A stretch of 64,000 nt of DNA, taken from an uncultured Ruminiclostridium sp. (GTDB lineage: Bacteria; Bacillota; Clostridia; Oscillospirales; Ruminococcaceae). Under the pieces are notes generated by a model. The model did no database searches. It saw only the letters and a program-made list of their open reading frames with translations, and was not told the DNA's origin. The DNA lies in assembly GCA_910579265.1 (NCBI GenBank), contig CAJTTE010000002.1:181884-245883 (forward strand), read 5' to 3'. Positions 1 to 7,476 of the stretch are shown piece after piece (within the stretch, counting starts at the first letter, position 1; each line of letters opens with the position of its first letter). A program made the translations under genes and the position numbers.

Positions 1-1
1 G

Positions 2-151
2 GAATACGGGACCCTGTCTGAAATATTTGCCAGGTGCGGAGTAACGCGTATAACCAAGCCGGGAGACATGTCGGGATATTTTTCCGGAGAAGCTCATGAC
101 GGAGAGTACCCGCTGACAAGGTATGTGAGAGTCGTTAATGAAATTATTTGA
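2..151 (+). CDS. C-terminal end of an unidentified gene
   Basis: An open frame runs from the window edge to a TGA at 149-151 and gives the last 49 residues of a protein. The tail reads like a folded domain end, with the segments ARCGVTRITKPGDMSGYF and HDGEYPLTRYVRVVN. The gene start lies outside the window. The ending vaguely recalls acyl-CoA reductases of the LuxC type, but this is a weak impression and no catalytic residue is present in the visible part. It is followed by a family A repeat and a bidirectional terminator, so it is the last gene of its transcript. Confidence 0.6.
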   Translation, partial: EYGTLSEIFARCGVTRITKPGDMSGYFSGEAHDGEYPLTRYVRVVNEII

Positions 152-183
152 GTTATTGGTAAAAAAGAAGAGTCTGTGCGTTC

Positions 184-281
184 TAATACCGATCCCTTTT
201 AAAGCTATTGGATTGGTGTTTGGGTGCAATCCCTTTTAAAACTGGTGGGTATTACGTCAGTTTAAAAAAGGATCGGTATAA
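184..281. repeat. Family A palindromic element, copy 1
   Basis: A 98-bp element with imperfect terminal inverted repeats: TAATACCGATCCCTTTT on the left and AAAAAAGGATCGGTATAA on the right. Two internal TTTTAAA blocks and the words CTATTGGATT and GGGTATTACGTC recur in the copies at 5734-5819, 20844-20934 and 22811-22902. No coding capacity. It looks like a MITE-type element. Confidence 0.8.
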
Positions 282-322
282 ATATTGTTTACATTACCGG
301 AAAAATAGATGATAACAGAAAC

Positions 323-366
323 AAAAAGATATACGTAAACCTTTCTCGGTTTACGTATATCTTTTT
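323..366. terminator. Bidirectional intrinsic terminator
   Basis: A perfect 19-bp stem (AAAAAGATATACGTAAACC with its complement) closes a 6-base loop TTTCTC. The arms begin with A5 and end with T5, so it can act on both strands. It sits between the plus-strand gene ending at 151 and minus-strand yebC ending at 425. A second GC-rich hairpin (GCCGCC with GGCGGC, about 382-410) lies just downstream of yebC. Confidence 0.85.
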
Positions 367-424
367 AAAAATACTTTTTAACAGCCGCCGATCTTTTTGG
401 CTGACGGCGGCATTTGGCATTTTA

Positions 425-1156
425 TCAGTTTTCTTCCCAGTTATGCCAGACATTTTGCACATCGTCGTTATCGTCCAGCGCTTCAAGCAGCAGATTCATT
501 TTCTTCAAATGCTCCTCGTCCGTAAGATTAACATATGTAGAAGGAACCTGTTCCGCTTCTGCGGAGAGCACTTTGTAGCCCATTTTGGTAAGGTTTTCGG
601 CAATTTCGCTGACGGAACCGGGGTCGGTAGTTATTTCCACACAGCCGTCCTCAAAGGAAAAATCATCCCCGCCGGCTTCGAGAATATCCTCCATAGCTTT
701 ATCTTCGTCAATATCCTCGTCTTCGTTGTCAAGAACAATAATGCCTTTAGTGCTGAACATAAAGCTGACGCATCCGGTCGTACCGAGATTACCGCCGAAT
801 TTATCGAAATAATGACGTATTTCGCCGGCGGTACGGTTGCGGTTATCCGTAAGGCAGTCTACGATAACGGCGACCCCGTTGGGGCCGTATCCTTCATAAA
901 CGCAGTTTTCGTAATTGTTTTTGTCGCCTTCTCCAGCCGCTTTTTTTATCAGACGGTCAATATTGTCGTTCGGAATATTGTTTGCTTTGGCTTTTGCTAT
1001 AAGCGCGGCGAGCTTTGAATTGCTTGCCGGGTCAGCACCGTGCTCCTTTATGCAAACAATGATCTCACGGCTGATCTTGGTAAAGACTTTAGCTCTCGCT
1101 CCGTCCTTCTCTCCTTTTTTTCTTTTGATGGTGCTCCATTTGGAATGTCCTGACAT
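425..1156 (-). CDS. yebC: YebC/PmpR family regulatory protein
   Basis: A 243-residue protein of the YebC/PmpR family. Members are annotated as transcriptional regulators and several are now linked to translation of difficult proline-rich stretches. The N-terminus GHSKWSTIKRKKG is the family signature, followed by the acidic central region and the terminal conserved part. The length is normal for the family. A Shine-Dalgarno AAGGAG lies about 9 bases before the ATG. It stands alone, with a terminator downstream and YitT 49 bases upstream in the same direction. The family assignment is sure; the exact role in this organism is inferred. Confidence 0.95.
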   Translation of the reverse strand: MSGHSKWSTIKRKKGEKDGARAKVFTKISREIIVCIKEHGADPASNSKLAALIAKAKANNIPNDNIDRLIKKAAGEGDKNNYENCVYEGYGPNGVAVIVDCLTDNRNRTAGEIRHYFDKFGGNLGTTGCVSFMFSTKGIIVLDNEDEDIDEDKAMEDILEAGGDDFSFEDGCVEITTDPGSVSEIAENLTKMGYKVLSAEAEQVPSTYVNLTDEEHLKKMNLLLEALDDNDDVQNVWHNWEEN

Positions 1157-1204
1157 AATTAACTGCTCCTTTATAAATTATTATTAATATTTTTAAATTA
1201 TAAG

Positions 1205-2140
1205 CTACTCATTGGCGTGAAATCCTTCACCCAGCACCTCGCCCGCATTTGATATTATTATAAACGCTTTTGGATCTATTTCCTTGACCTTACGCTTTAT
1301 TTTTGAATACTCGCTTTTGTGAACGGCGCAGCAGATGACCTGTTTGCTCTTTTCCGAATATGCGCCTGTTGCGTTGAGCCATGTGACTCCCCGGTCGAGG
1401 TTTTTCATTACATATTCTGAAATTTCCTGATACTTATCGCTGAATATCAGAAGCATTTTCCCTTCATAACTTCCGTAAAGTATCATATCCATGACCTTGC
1501 TTGATATAAATATGGCGATTATGGCATACAATCCCGCTTCAAGCGTGCCGTAGACAAAAATCGAGGCGGTAATTATAATTGCGTCAGTTCCAAGCATAAT
1601 TGCGCCCAGACTGAAATGCGGGTATTTTCTGTTGATAAGTTTGTTTATAATATCCGTACCGCCGGTAGTTCCTTCACGAAGATAAACCACTCCCAGGCCA
1701 AGGCCGAAAAATATTCCGGCGAAAATGGCGGCAAGCATTTTGTCACCGTCCTGATAGACAGGCACAAAGGAGAGACCGTAGTCGGTCATAAGCGTAGTCA
1801 CCGAAACGGAAAGAAATGTTTTTATCATCATTTTTTTGCCCAAGAAAATGAAGCCGACTATGATAAGCGGGACGTTTATAATACCGTAGAGAATACCTAC
1901 GTTAATATCCGCTACCGCATTTATAAGAGTGGAAATTCCCGCGACTCCGCCTGCGGCGATACCGTTTGGTGCGGAAAAGCAGTGAAGCCCCATTGAATAG
2001 GATGTGCTGCCCAGAATAATGCATATAATATCCAATACCCACCGGACCGCTGTTTTTTTTCGCTGTTCGGGGGTCAAAGGGACTTTTTTTTCTTTTGGTT
2101 TTTTTGCTTTCTTATTTTTCTCTTTTGTATTGTCTTTCAT
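1205..2140 (-). CDS. YitT family membrane protein
   Basis: A 311-residue integral membrane protein of the YitT family. After a lysine-rich cytoplasmic start (KEKNKKAKKPKEKK) it has about five hydrophobic segments. They include the SMGLHCFSAPNGIAAGGVAG region and the LREGTTGGTDII motif typical of YitT. The end is a soluble DUF2179 domain (about residues 225-305). The start was placed at 2140 because GAGGTGG lies 6-7 bases ahead; a longer frame to 2182 would overlap mrnC further. The chosen start still overlaps the end of mrnC by 29 bases, so the two are probably translated from one mRNA. Its substrate is not known. Confidence 0.9.
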   Translation of the reverse strand: MKDNTKEKNKKAKKPKEKKVPLTPEQRKKTAVRWVLDIICIILGSTSYSMGLHCFSAPNGIAAGGVAGISTLINAVADINVGILYGIINVPLIIVGFIFLGKKMMIKTFLSVSVTTLMTDYGLSFVPVYQDGDKMLAAIFAGIFFGLGLGVVYLREGTTGGTDIINKLINRKYPHFSLGAIMLGTDAIIITASIFVYGTLEAGLYAIIAIFISSKVMDMILYGSYEGKMLLIFSDKYQEISEYVMKNLDRGVTWLNATGAYSEKSKQVICCAVHKSEYSKIKRKVKEIDPKAFIIISNAGEVLGEGFHANE

Positions 2141-2519
2141 TCCAAACCACCTCAAAAAGCTGATTCGCTCTGTTGTATTCACCTATAAGAAACAGATATC
2201 CGAAAAGCGCTTCCAATCCCGTCGCACGGTGATAGTCCCTCGGAGTGGAGGATTTCGGGACGGAAATCCCGGCGGCGTTTCTTCCTCTGCGCAAAATGTC
2301 CGCTTCCTCCTCGGTGAGGATATTTTGAACAATGTCCACCGCCCAGGACTGAAAACCTGCGTTTACCAGTTCCACCGACTGTTTATGCAGGCTTCCCGAG
2401 GGTAAGCTGCCGTTTTCAACCAGCCGTCTTCTTACTAAGGATTCCCATGCACAGTCCCCGTAAAAGGCAAGCGCGGCAGGGCTATAGCCCCTTGCTTCTT
2501 CTTTTGTCAATATTTTCAT
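2112..2519 (-). CDS. mrnC: Mini-ribonuclease 3
   Basis: A 135-residue RNase III catalytic domain without a double-stranded-RNA-binding domain, the layout of Mini-III, which in Firmicutes matures 23S rRNA ends. The catalytic motif is YGDCAWE with Asp22, and the second conserved acidic helix is GLEALFGYLFLIGE. The middle is rich in basic residues. It begins 8 bases after the obg stop and overlaps YitT, so obg-mrnC-YitT read as one operon. In many Firmicutes mrnC instead sits beside cysS; its position behind obg here is a local arrangement. Confidence 0.92.
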   Translation of the reverse strand: MKILTKEEARGYSPAALAFYGDCAWESLVRRRLVENGSLPSGSLHKQSVELVNAGFQSWAVDIVQNILTEEEADILRRGRNAAGISVPKSSTPRDYHRATGLEALFGYLFLIGEYNRANQLFEVVWNERQYKREK

Positions 2520-2527
2520 AATGTCAA

Positions 2528-3805
2528 TTATCTCACATAGTCAAATTCAAAATCATATATCGAAACAGTGTCCCCCTCATTAACGCCCAGTCTTTCCAGC
2601 TCATCGATTATGCCGCTTGAGCGCAGAACGCGCTGTAGATACTGAAGGCTTTCATAGTCCTCCATATTTACCGTTGAAAGAATGGGGAGAAGGAATTCAC
2701 CCGTAACCTCAAAGAAGCCTTCGTCAAGCTGTTCCACCTTAAAGCTGTGCTTTTCCTTCTCTATCTCGTCAAGCTCCGCCTTGGAAAGCGGCTGAGGCTC
2801 ATATCTGAGCATGGGGGGAAGCGTATCCAGTTTAGCAGCCACCGTTTCCACAAGCTCTCTTGTGCCTTTTGTGGTGGCAGCCGATATAATAAAGCAGGGA
2901 AGTCCTTTTTCCGCAATAAAGGCCTTGAATCCCTCTATCTGTTCTTCCGACGCCATATCGGATTTATTGGCGGCAACAATCTGCGGCCGTTTTGATAGCT
3001 CTTCGGAAAAGTTTGCAAGCTCAAGGTTGATTTTATCAAAGTCTTCTTTAGGATCACGGCCCTCTATGCCTGAAACGTCAACGACATGGACGATCAGCCG
3101 ACATCTTTCAACGTGACGTAAAAACGCATGTCCTAAGCCTACGCCTTCGCTTGCTCCCTCGATAAGTCCCGGAATATCCGCCATGACAAAGGATTTTTCA
3201 TTAACACTTACCACACCGAGAACGGGCGTAAGAGTAGTAAAGTGATAGTTGGCTATCTCGGGCTTAGCGGCGCTTACAACGCTTATAAGGCTTGATTTTC
3301 CCACATTAGGAAATCCCACCAGACCCACATCCGCAAGCAGCTTTAATTCAAGTGTAACATCAAGCTTTTCCCCCGGAAATCCCGGCTTCGCAAAGCGTGG
3401 TATCTGTCTTGTAGGGGTGGCAAAATTCATGTTTCCTTTTCCTCCCGCGCCGCCCTTGGCGATAACGACAGGCTCGTCTCCCGAAATATCCGCTATTATT
3501 CTGCCGCTTTCCGAATCCTTTATTATTGTGCCCCTCGGTACGTCAATTATCATATTGGGCGCTGATTTTCCGCTACAGCGCTTGCCACGTCCGTTTTCAC
3601 CGTTCTGGGCATTGTATTTGCGCTTATAGCGAAAGTCTATGAGAGTGGACAGGTTGTCGTTGGCTCTGAAAAGAATGGAGCCGCCTCGACCGCCATCTCC
3701 GCCGTCAGGACCTCCCGCGGCAACATATTTCTCACGGTAGAAGCTGACGGCGCCGTTTCCGCCGTTTCCGGCCTTCAATGAAATTTTTACTACATCTACA
3801 AACAT
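2528..3805 (-). CDS. obg: GTPase Obg
   Basis: A 425-residue Obg-family GTPase acting in late 50S ribosome assembly and stress response. Residues 1-158 form the glycine-rich Obg fold. The G domain follows with G1 GFPNVGKS (164-171), the switch threonines HFTTLTPV, G3 DIPG (210-213) and G4 NKSD (280-283). The last 80 residues are the C-terminal OCT domain found in Gram-positive Obg. Start supported by AAGGAAAAAAT just before the ATG. First gene of the obg-mrnC-YitT group. Confidence 0.97.
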   Translation of the reverse strand: MFVDVVKISLKAGNGGNGAVSFYREKYVAAGGPDGGDGGRGGSILFRANDNLSTLIDFRYKRKYNAQNGENGRGKRCSGKSAPNMIIDVPRGTIIKDSESGRIIADISGDEPVVIAKGGAGGKGNMNFATPTRQIPRFAKPGFPGEKLDVTLELKLLADVGLVGFPNVGKSSLISVVSAAKPEIANYHFTTLTPVLGVVSVNEKSFVMADIPGLIEGASEGVGLGHAFLRHVERCRLIVHVVDVSGIEGRDPKEDFDKINLELANFSEELSKRPQIVAANKSDMASEEQIEGFKAFIAEKGLPCFIISAATTKGTRELVETVAAKLDTLPPMLRYEPQPLSKAELDEIEKEKHSFKVEQLDEGFFEVTGEFLLPILSTVNMEDYESLQYLQRVLRSSGIIDELERLGVNEGDTVSIYDFEFDYVR

Positions 3806-3839
3806 ATTTTTTCCTTTTTATTATTCCGGTAGGTTTATA

Positions 3840-4034
3840 CTATTTTGTAATCATTACCAATGCTTTTTTCGGACAAAAATTCGAACATTTGCCGCATGCT
3901 ATACATTTGTCATAGTCGATTTTTGGCGCTTCAAAACCATTTTGGCTAAGTGCTCCCGCCGGGCAAACATTTACGGCGGGACATTTGTGATTTTGCGGAC
4001 AATTATTGATTATTATTTCCAATTTTTTGTCCAT
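3840..4034 (-). CDS. Small 4Fe-4S ferredoxin-like protein
   Basis: A 64-residue iron-sulfur protein, probably a small electron carrier. The second cluster motif is classical: CIACGKC followed by NFCP. The first is stretched: C12, C18 and C24 are spaced by five residues each (NCPQNHKCPAVNVCP) in place of CxxCxxC. A relative is known in which the same PQNH/K-CP spacing occurs, so this is a family trait and not damage. It stands alone behind its own ribosome site (AAGGAG) and lies 34 bases from obg. The redox partner is unknown. Confidence 0.85.
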   Translation of the reverse strand: MDKKLEIIINNCPQNHKCPAVNVCPAGALSQNGFEAPKIDYDKCIACGKCSNFCPKKALVMITK

Positions 4035-4229
4035 GACTCTATCTCCTTATATTATCCACAGTTATTGCATTAAAAGTAATAGTTTTAGCTGCATGCATTA
4101 TAATTCACAATCTCTTCTATTTTATAAACATATTTAAATTCAATTAAATTTGATGAATTGGATTCCTGTTGTTCCAGTTCGACTTTTAACGAATTGGTTT
4201 CGTATATAATAAAAAAATGTATTTGCAGC

Positions 4230-4400
4230 CGTACTCAAAAGCCCTTGGCGTCGCTAAAGCATGATAAATTCAAGGAAAAAATCTGAGGGATATGGGGGAG
4301 CTTCGTAGTTATCCCTTCAAGATAATTACCGGCATCCTTTGACTCGGAGCGCGTCCGCAGTTAGCAGAAACCGTGGGATTTGAAGCTATTCAGACAGCCC
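4230..4400 (-). repeat. Family C element, copy 1 (inverted)
   Basis: Reverse-orientation copy of a roughly 190-bp element found also near 16434, 28159, 29796, 35023 and 50414. Shared words include GGGCTGTCTGAA at the 4400 end, CGTAGTTATCCCTT, GAACTCGG-type GCGTCCGCAGTTAGCAGAAA and AAGGAAAAAA. The terminal GGGCTGTCTGAATAG encodes the last codons and stop of the gene at 4386-4775. The distal edge near 4230 is blurred. The stretch 4035-4229 holds AT-rich upstream sequence with no other feature I can name. Confidence 0.75.
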
Positions 4401-4775
4401 TTGGCATTCCCCGTTTATAATGAACTTTATCAATTCCTCAACGTTATCGAAGCCGTCATAATCCCCTTTAATGCCGTCGCGGTGGTAAACAATACCACGC
4501 TTTTCGTTTTCCTCCAGGCAATCGAGCAGCGTATCGATACCGTACCGCTTAGCGAACAATGTAAAACCGTAAGGCTTTATTTTTTGGAGCAATCCCTTCC
4601 TGCAATCCTGCTCGCATATGTAGCACCCCGACAGTCCCTTTTCCATAGAGCATTTACGGTTTTCGCACCAATCTTTATCGTGACAGCCGTCCGAATTGCA
4701 CCCGCCGCAGTGTTCGTTTTCCGAACAGAGACAGCAAGCCAAGCCGCACCGTGCTATTCCAAGTTCTCTTTTCAT
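4386..4775 (-). CDS. DUF3795 cysteine-rich protein
   Basis: A 129-residue cysteine-rich protein of the DUF3795 type. Cysteine pairs are spread through the first 80 residues (GLACCLCSENEHCGGC, then CENRKC, then SGCYICEQDC), suggesting a zinc- or iron-sulfur-binding fold. The function of the family is not established. The ATG at 4775 was chosen because GGAGG lies 5 bases upstream; an in-frame TTG at 4787 would place the ribosome site inside the gene. The last codons and the TAG stop are formed by the end of a family C repeat, so the C-terminus may have been reset by that insertion. Confidence 0.85.
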   Translation of the reverse strand: MKRELGIARCGLACCLCSENEHCGGCNSDGCHDKDWCENRKCSMEKGLSGCYICEQDCRKGLLQKIKPYGFTLFAKRYGIDTLLDCLEENEKRGIVYHRDGIKGDYDGFDNVEELIKFIINGECQGLSE

Positions 4776-4825
4776 TGCTCCCTCCAAAAAATTAAATTAT
4801 AGAATATTCTTTTTGGCGGCTAAAA

Positions 4826-5293
4826 TTATAAATCCCTTTTCACCATAATAAATTCATGCGTTCGGTATACCGCGTGAAATCCACATTTTAAAAATAACTT
4901 AACCGACGGATTGTCATTTGCAATATCATCATAAAGTGCTTTGATACCGTTATTTTTTGCGGCTTCGCATAACAGCAGCAAGCCCTGTCCGCCAAAACCT
5001 TTTCCTCTGTATTTTGCAAGAACAATAATATTTGCCAAATATATAGCTTGAGTATCGTCATAATGATACGCTATTTCACCAATAAGCTCATTATCGTCTT
5101 CGTTTTTCAAATATCTGTAAAATCTTTTGCCTTCAGTATTAACGATCCAACGATTATACCATCCGCTCCATTTTTCTTCAGGGAAGGAGATAACGCCGCC
5201 ATAGGCGCTATTATATTCCATCGTTTCGGGATCGGCAAGAAGCTTTTGTCTGAACCACAGATCATGATATTCCGGTATGTAAGTCCTTACCAT
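4826..5293 (-). CDS. GNAT family N-acetyltransferase
   Basis: A 155-residue acetyl-CoA-dependent N-acetyltransferase. The acetyl-CoA loop is KYRGKGFGGQGL, preceded by the beta strand IYLANIIVLA and followed by the usual FLKCGF near the end. Substrate cannot be told from sequence. A GGAAAA ribosome site precedes the ATG. It follows DUF3795 in the same direction with a 50-base gap. One of four GNAT genes in this window, none obviously related to another. Confidence 0.88.
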   Translation of the reverse strand: MVRTYIPEYHDLWFRQKLLADPETMEYNSAYGGVISFPEEKWSGWYNRWIVNTEGKRFYRYLKNEDDNELIGEIAYHYDDTQAIYLANIIVLAKYRGKGFGGQGLLLLCEAAKNNGIKALYDDIANDNPSVKLFLKCGFHAVYRTHEFIMVKRDL

Positions 5294-5456
5294 AAAAATT
5301 TTATTTTCCTTTTCAGCTATGGATTTTAAATATTGCCCTTAACATAATGTTATGATTTTGCAAAAAATACATATTCTTTAGGGAAAGCTGTGCCAAATAA
5401 AGTAAAAAATGCTTATCCGATTATAATAAGGGCTATGTTTCAAAGCAGATATTTTT

Positions 5457-5937
5457 TTATTTGTTCCAAAAACCGCAAACAATGTGTTTTTTGTCTCCGA
5501 ATATGTCTCGTACTTGAGATAAATCCGGTGTTCCGCCCTCTGACAGATAGGAGTCGAACCATTTGCCGCCGTCATAAGCGCAGACGGTAAATTTACCGTT
5601 ATGAAGAATTCACGTTAAATCGTCGAGAAAAACTTTAAATTCCTCATCATACGAAAAATAGTGTGTATGCCATCTCCGAAAAATATGCTGAATTCATAAG
5701 AAACTTCAATCCGCATTTTCTCGCTAAAAGGACTAATACCGATCCCTTTTAAAACTATTGGATTGCAATCCCTTTTTTAACTGTGGGTATTACGTCAGTT
5801 TAAAAATGGGTTGGTATAAGAACCTTAATTTCAAAAAAGTCTTTATCCGATTTAGTGATCTCAAAATTATGTTCACTTAAAATCGATAAAATACTATTTA
5901 TTTTGGACATAGGATCAAAAGCATCCGAATCTTTCAT
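5457..5937 (-). pseudogene. Small orphan gene split by a family A element
   Basis: Reading from an ATG at 5937, the frame starts MKDSDAFDPMSKINSIL and runs to KDFFEIKV, then enters the family A element at 5819-5734. Beyond it the same protein seems to resume as EKMRIEVSYEFSIFFGDG, shifts frame at about 5660, continues YFSYDEEFKVFLDDLT, meets a TGA, and goes on as NGKFTVCAYDGGKWFDSY to a TAA at 5457. Removing the element restores one frame (EIKV then PFSEKMRIEV). So the gene carries an insertion, a frameshift and a stop and is dead. The intact product would have had about 130 residues; I do not recognise it. Its Shine-Dalgarno comes from the family D element just upstream. Confidence 0.65.
5734..5819. 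repeat. Family A element, copy 2 (inside a gene)
   Basis: An 86-bp shorter copy with ends TAATACCGATCCC and GGGTTGGTATAA. Compared with copy 1 it lacks about 12 bases in the centre. It interrupts the small gene at 5457-5937. Confidence 0.8.
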
Positions 5938-5938
5938 A

Positions 5939-6102
5939 TTATTGCTCCCCCAATTAACTCTTGAATTATTCTGCTTGCCCGGCTTCCTAAATACTTCGTC
6001 AGAAGCCCTTGAAATATGCGCATATTCCTGCGGTCTTCTTCCTTGTCTTTTCACAGCCCTTCGGCGCACAAATTCTTCAAGACTTACTTGGTGGAGCAAT
6101 AA
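5939..6102 (-). repeat. Family D element, copy 1
   Basis: A 164-bp element with 10-bp perfect terminal inverted repeats TTATTGCTCC and GGAGCAATAA. The second copy is at 27991-28140 and is nearly identical over the core. Read on the minus strand it contains a 46-codon open frame beginning TTG, but all seven codon differences between the copies change the amino acid, so it is not under protein selection. The terminal GGGGGAG lies 7 bases before the ATG at 5937 and makes a Shine-Dalgarno for it. Confidence 0.8.
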
Positions 6103-6139
6103 CTCCTATTAAAAAGGTTTTAACATGCCGCGTAATAAA

Positions 6140-6170
6140 AAATTAAAAAGGGCGGATCGACTCCGCCCCA
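6140..6170 (-). terminator. Terminator after rpmA
   Basis: On the minus strand GGGCGGA, loop GTCGA, TCCGCCC is followed by TTTTTAATTTTTTA. It lies 9 bases after the rpmA stop and closes the rplU-prp-rpmA transcript. Confidence 0.88.
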
Positions 6171-6178
6171 AAATATCA

Positions 6179-6457
6179 TCAGTCAGCGTAAACGCTTACC
6201 TTTTTGCGATCCTTATCAAGGCGCTCAAATTTTACCTTACCGTCGATCGTTGCGAAGAGCGTGTCATCGGAGCCCTTCTTAACGTTGTTGCCGGGGTGGA
6301 TCTTGGTGCCTCTCTGTCTTACGAGGATATTGCCTGCAAGTACGTACTGTCCGTCGGCACGCTTAACGCCGAGTCTTTTGGATTCGCTGTCGCGTCCGTT
6401 CTTGGTGGAACCCATACCTTTTTTATGAGCAAAGAACTGCAAACTTAATTTCAACAT
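6179..6457 (-). CDS. rpmA: 50S ribosomal protein L27
   Basis: A 92-residue bL27 with the Firmicutes N-terminal extension MLKLSLQFF. The extension is cut after the FF by the protease Prp, leaving [15 protein letters not shown] as the mature start that reaches the peptidyl-transferase centre. The [11 protein letters not shown] block and [10 protein letters not shown] are family signatures. Start set at 6457 to match this extension; the frame continues 27 bases upstream without a better site. Last gene of rplU-prp-rpmA. Confidence 0.96.
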   Translation of the reverse strand: MLKLSLQFFAHKKGMGSTKNGRDSESKRLGVKRADGQYVLAGNILVRQRGTKIHPGNNVKKGSDDTLFATIDGKVKFERLDKDRKKVSVYAD

Positions 6458-6520
6458 AATAATCTTCCTTTCTGAACTTCTCATATTGAGTTGACATTTA
6501 TACCGTAAAACGTATTTTTG

Positions 6521-6835
6521 TCAGATGTCTTTTACCGAAATTCGTATCCCGCCGTATTCTTCGGATAAAAGCCTAAGATGATTTTCAAGGGAAAATATCA
6601 TCGCTCTCGCATTATCGTCGCTTTGGGGAGAAGTAAGCTTTAATCCGGCTTTGTTTTCTTCTATTCTGACAACGGCGCCGGAATTAAAGAAGTCGGTAAC
6701 GGTATTTATAACAAGCATAACCGCAGAGCTTACACCCGCGCAGACTATGTCCTGTCCGAATTTTCCGCCTGCGTGACCGGAGATGATAAAACCGCAGTAA
6801 ATACCGTTTTCACGGTAAAAGTCCGCTTTTACCAT
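6521..6835 (-). CDS. prp: Ribosomal-processing cysteine protease Prp
   Basis: A 104-residue Prp protease, which removes the N-terminal extension of L27. The catalytic pair is visible: His21 in SGHAGG and Cys32 in DIVCAGVS. The length matches the family. It lies between rplU and rpmA as in most Firmicutes, 5 bases after the rplU stop. The partner site LQFF/A is present in the L27 of this window, so enzyme and substrate are both encoded here. Confidence 0.94.
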   Translation of the reverse strand: MVKADFYRENGIYCGFIISGHAGGKFGQDIVCAGVSSAVMLVINTVTDFFNSGAVVRIEENKAGLKLTSPQSDDNARAMIFSLENHLRLLSEEYGGIRISVKDI

Positions 6836-6840
6836 TTCTC

Positions 6841-7149
6841 TTATGCCTTTATGGACTCAATCTTTACCTGGCTGTAGGGCTGTCTGTGTCCCATAGCTCT
6901 TTTGGAGCTCTTCTTGGGCTTGTAGGTAAATACGTTTATCTTCTTGCCCTTACCGTTTTTCAGAAGGGAAGCGGTAACGCTTGCGCCGCTGACATAAGGC
7001 GCGCCTACCACAGCTCCGTCATCCTTGCCAACCATTACTACCTTATCGAAATTAACCTCGCCGCTCTCAATCCCGAGCTTTTCAACGAAAATTACGTCGC
7101 CCTCGGATACACGGTACTGTTTTCCGCCGGTTTCAATTACTGCGTACAT
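6841..7149 (-). CDS. rplU: 50S ribosomal protein L21
   Basis: A 102-residue bL21, a 23S rRNA-binding protein of the large subunit. It begins [17 protein letters not shown] and ends with the basic signature [19 protein letters not shown]. First gene of rplU-prp-rpmA. A strong promoter at 7421-7449 and a roughly 265-nt leader precede it; the leader holds a conserved-looking hairpin (see 7311-7355). Confidence 0.97.
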   Translation of the reverse strand: MYAVIETGGKQYRVSEGDVIFVEKLGIESGEVNFDKVVMVGKDDGAVVGAPYVSGASVTASLLKNGKGKKINVFTYKPKKSSKRAMGHRQPYSQVKIESIKA

Positions 7150-7310
7150 AAAAATTACCTTCTTTCTTTTACTCGCTGTGTTAAGCGGATTTTGCTTTCA
7201 GCGGCATTTACATCCGAACGCTTTGCCGTCAATATCGGTAATTTTACTATGCAAAACCGATTGTCGGACGGATTTAATTCTTAATGATATTTAGCCGAAA
7301 ACATATTTAT

Positions 7311-7355
7311 CCGCCATGGGGGAAGTGAACCCCTATTCCTGTTCGGAAAAGGCGG
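7311..7355 (-). ncRNA. Putative ribosomal L21 leader
   Basis: On the minus strand CCGCC and GGCGG close a stem around GAACAGG and GGGGTTCACTTCCCCC, inside the rplU leader. A GAAC...ACTTCCC core followed by a GGCGG stem is what I recall of the Firmicutes L21 leader, which binds L21 to repress its own operon. I see the helices; identity with the Rfam family is from memory only. Confidence 0.5.
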
Positions 7356-7420
7356 TGCGCTGATGCCGGTGTTATTACAAAAACGCACGCTTAAAAAAGC
7401 CCTACACAAGCGGCTTAATT

Positions 7421-7449
7421 ATTTTATCACATTTTTTTCCCTTTGTCAA
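7421..7449 (-). promoter_or_regulatory. Promoter of rplU-prp-rpmA
   Basis: TTGACA (7449-7444), a 17-base spacer and TAAAAT (7426-7421) on the minus strand. Transcription would begin near 7414. A hairpin AAGCC...GGGCTTTTTT at about 7393-7418, which could end rmuC transcripts, straddles that start. Confidence 0.8.
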
Positions 7450-7476
7450 CACTTTTTCGGAAAAAACCGTTTTCTG

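Noticed and set aside
443..1018. 191-codon plus-strand frame
   Set aside because: Antisense to yebC, without a ribosome site or domain.
5525..5560. tRNA-like words (GGTTCGACTCC)
   Set aside because: No cloverleaf can be formed around it; it is part of the broken small gene at 5457-5937.
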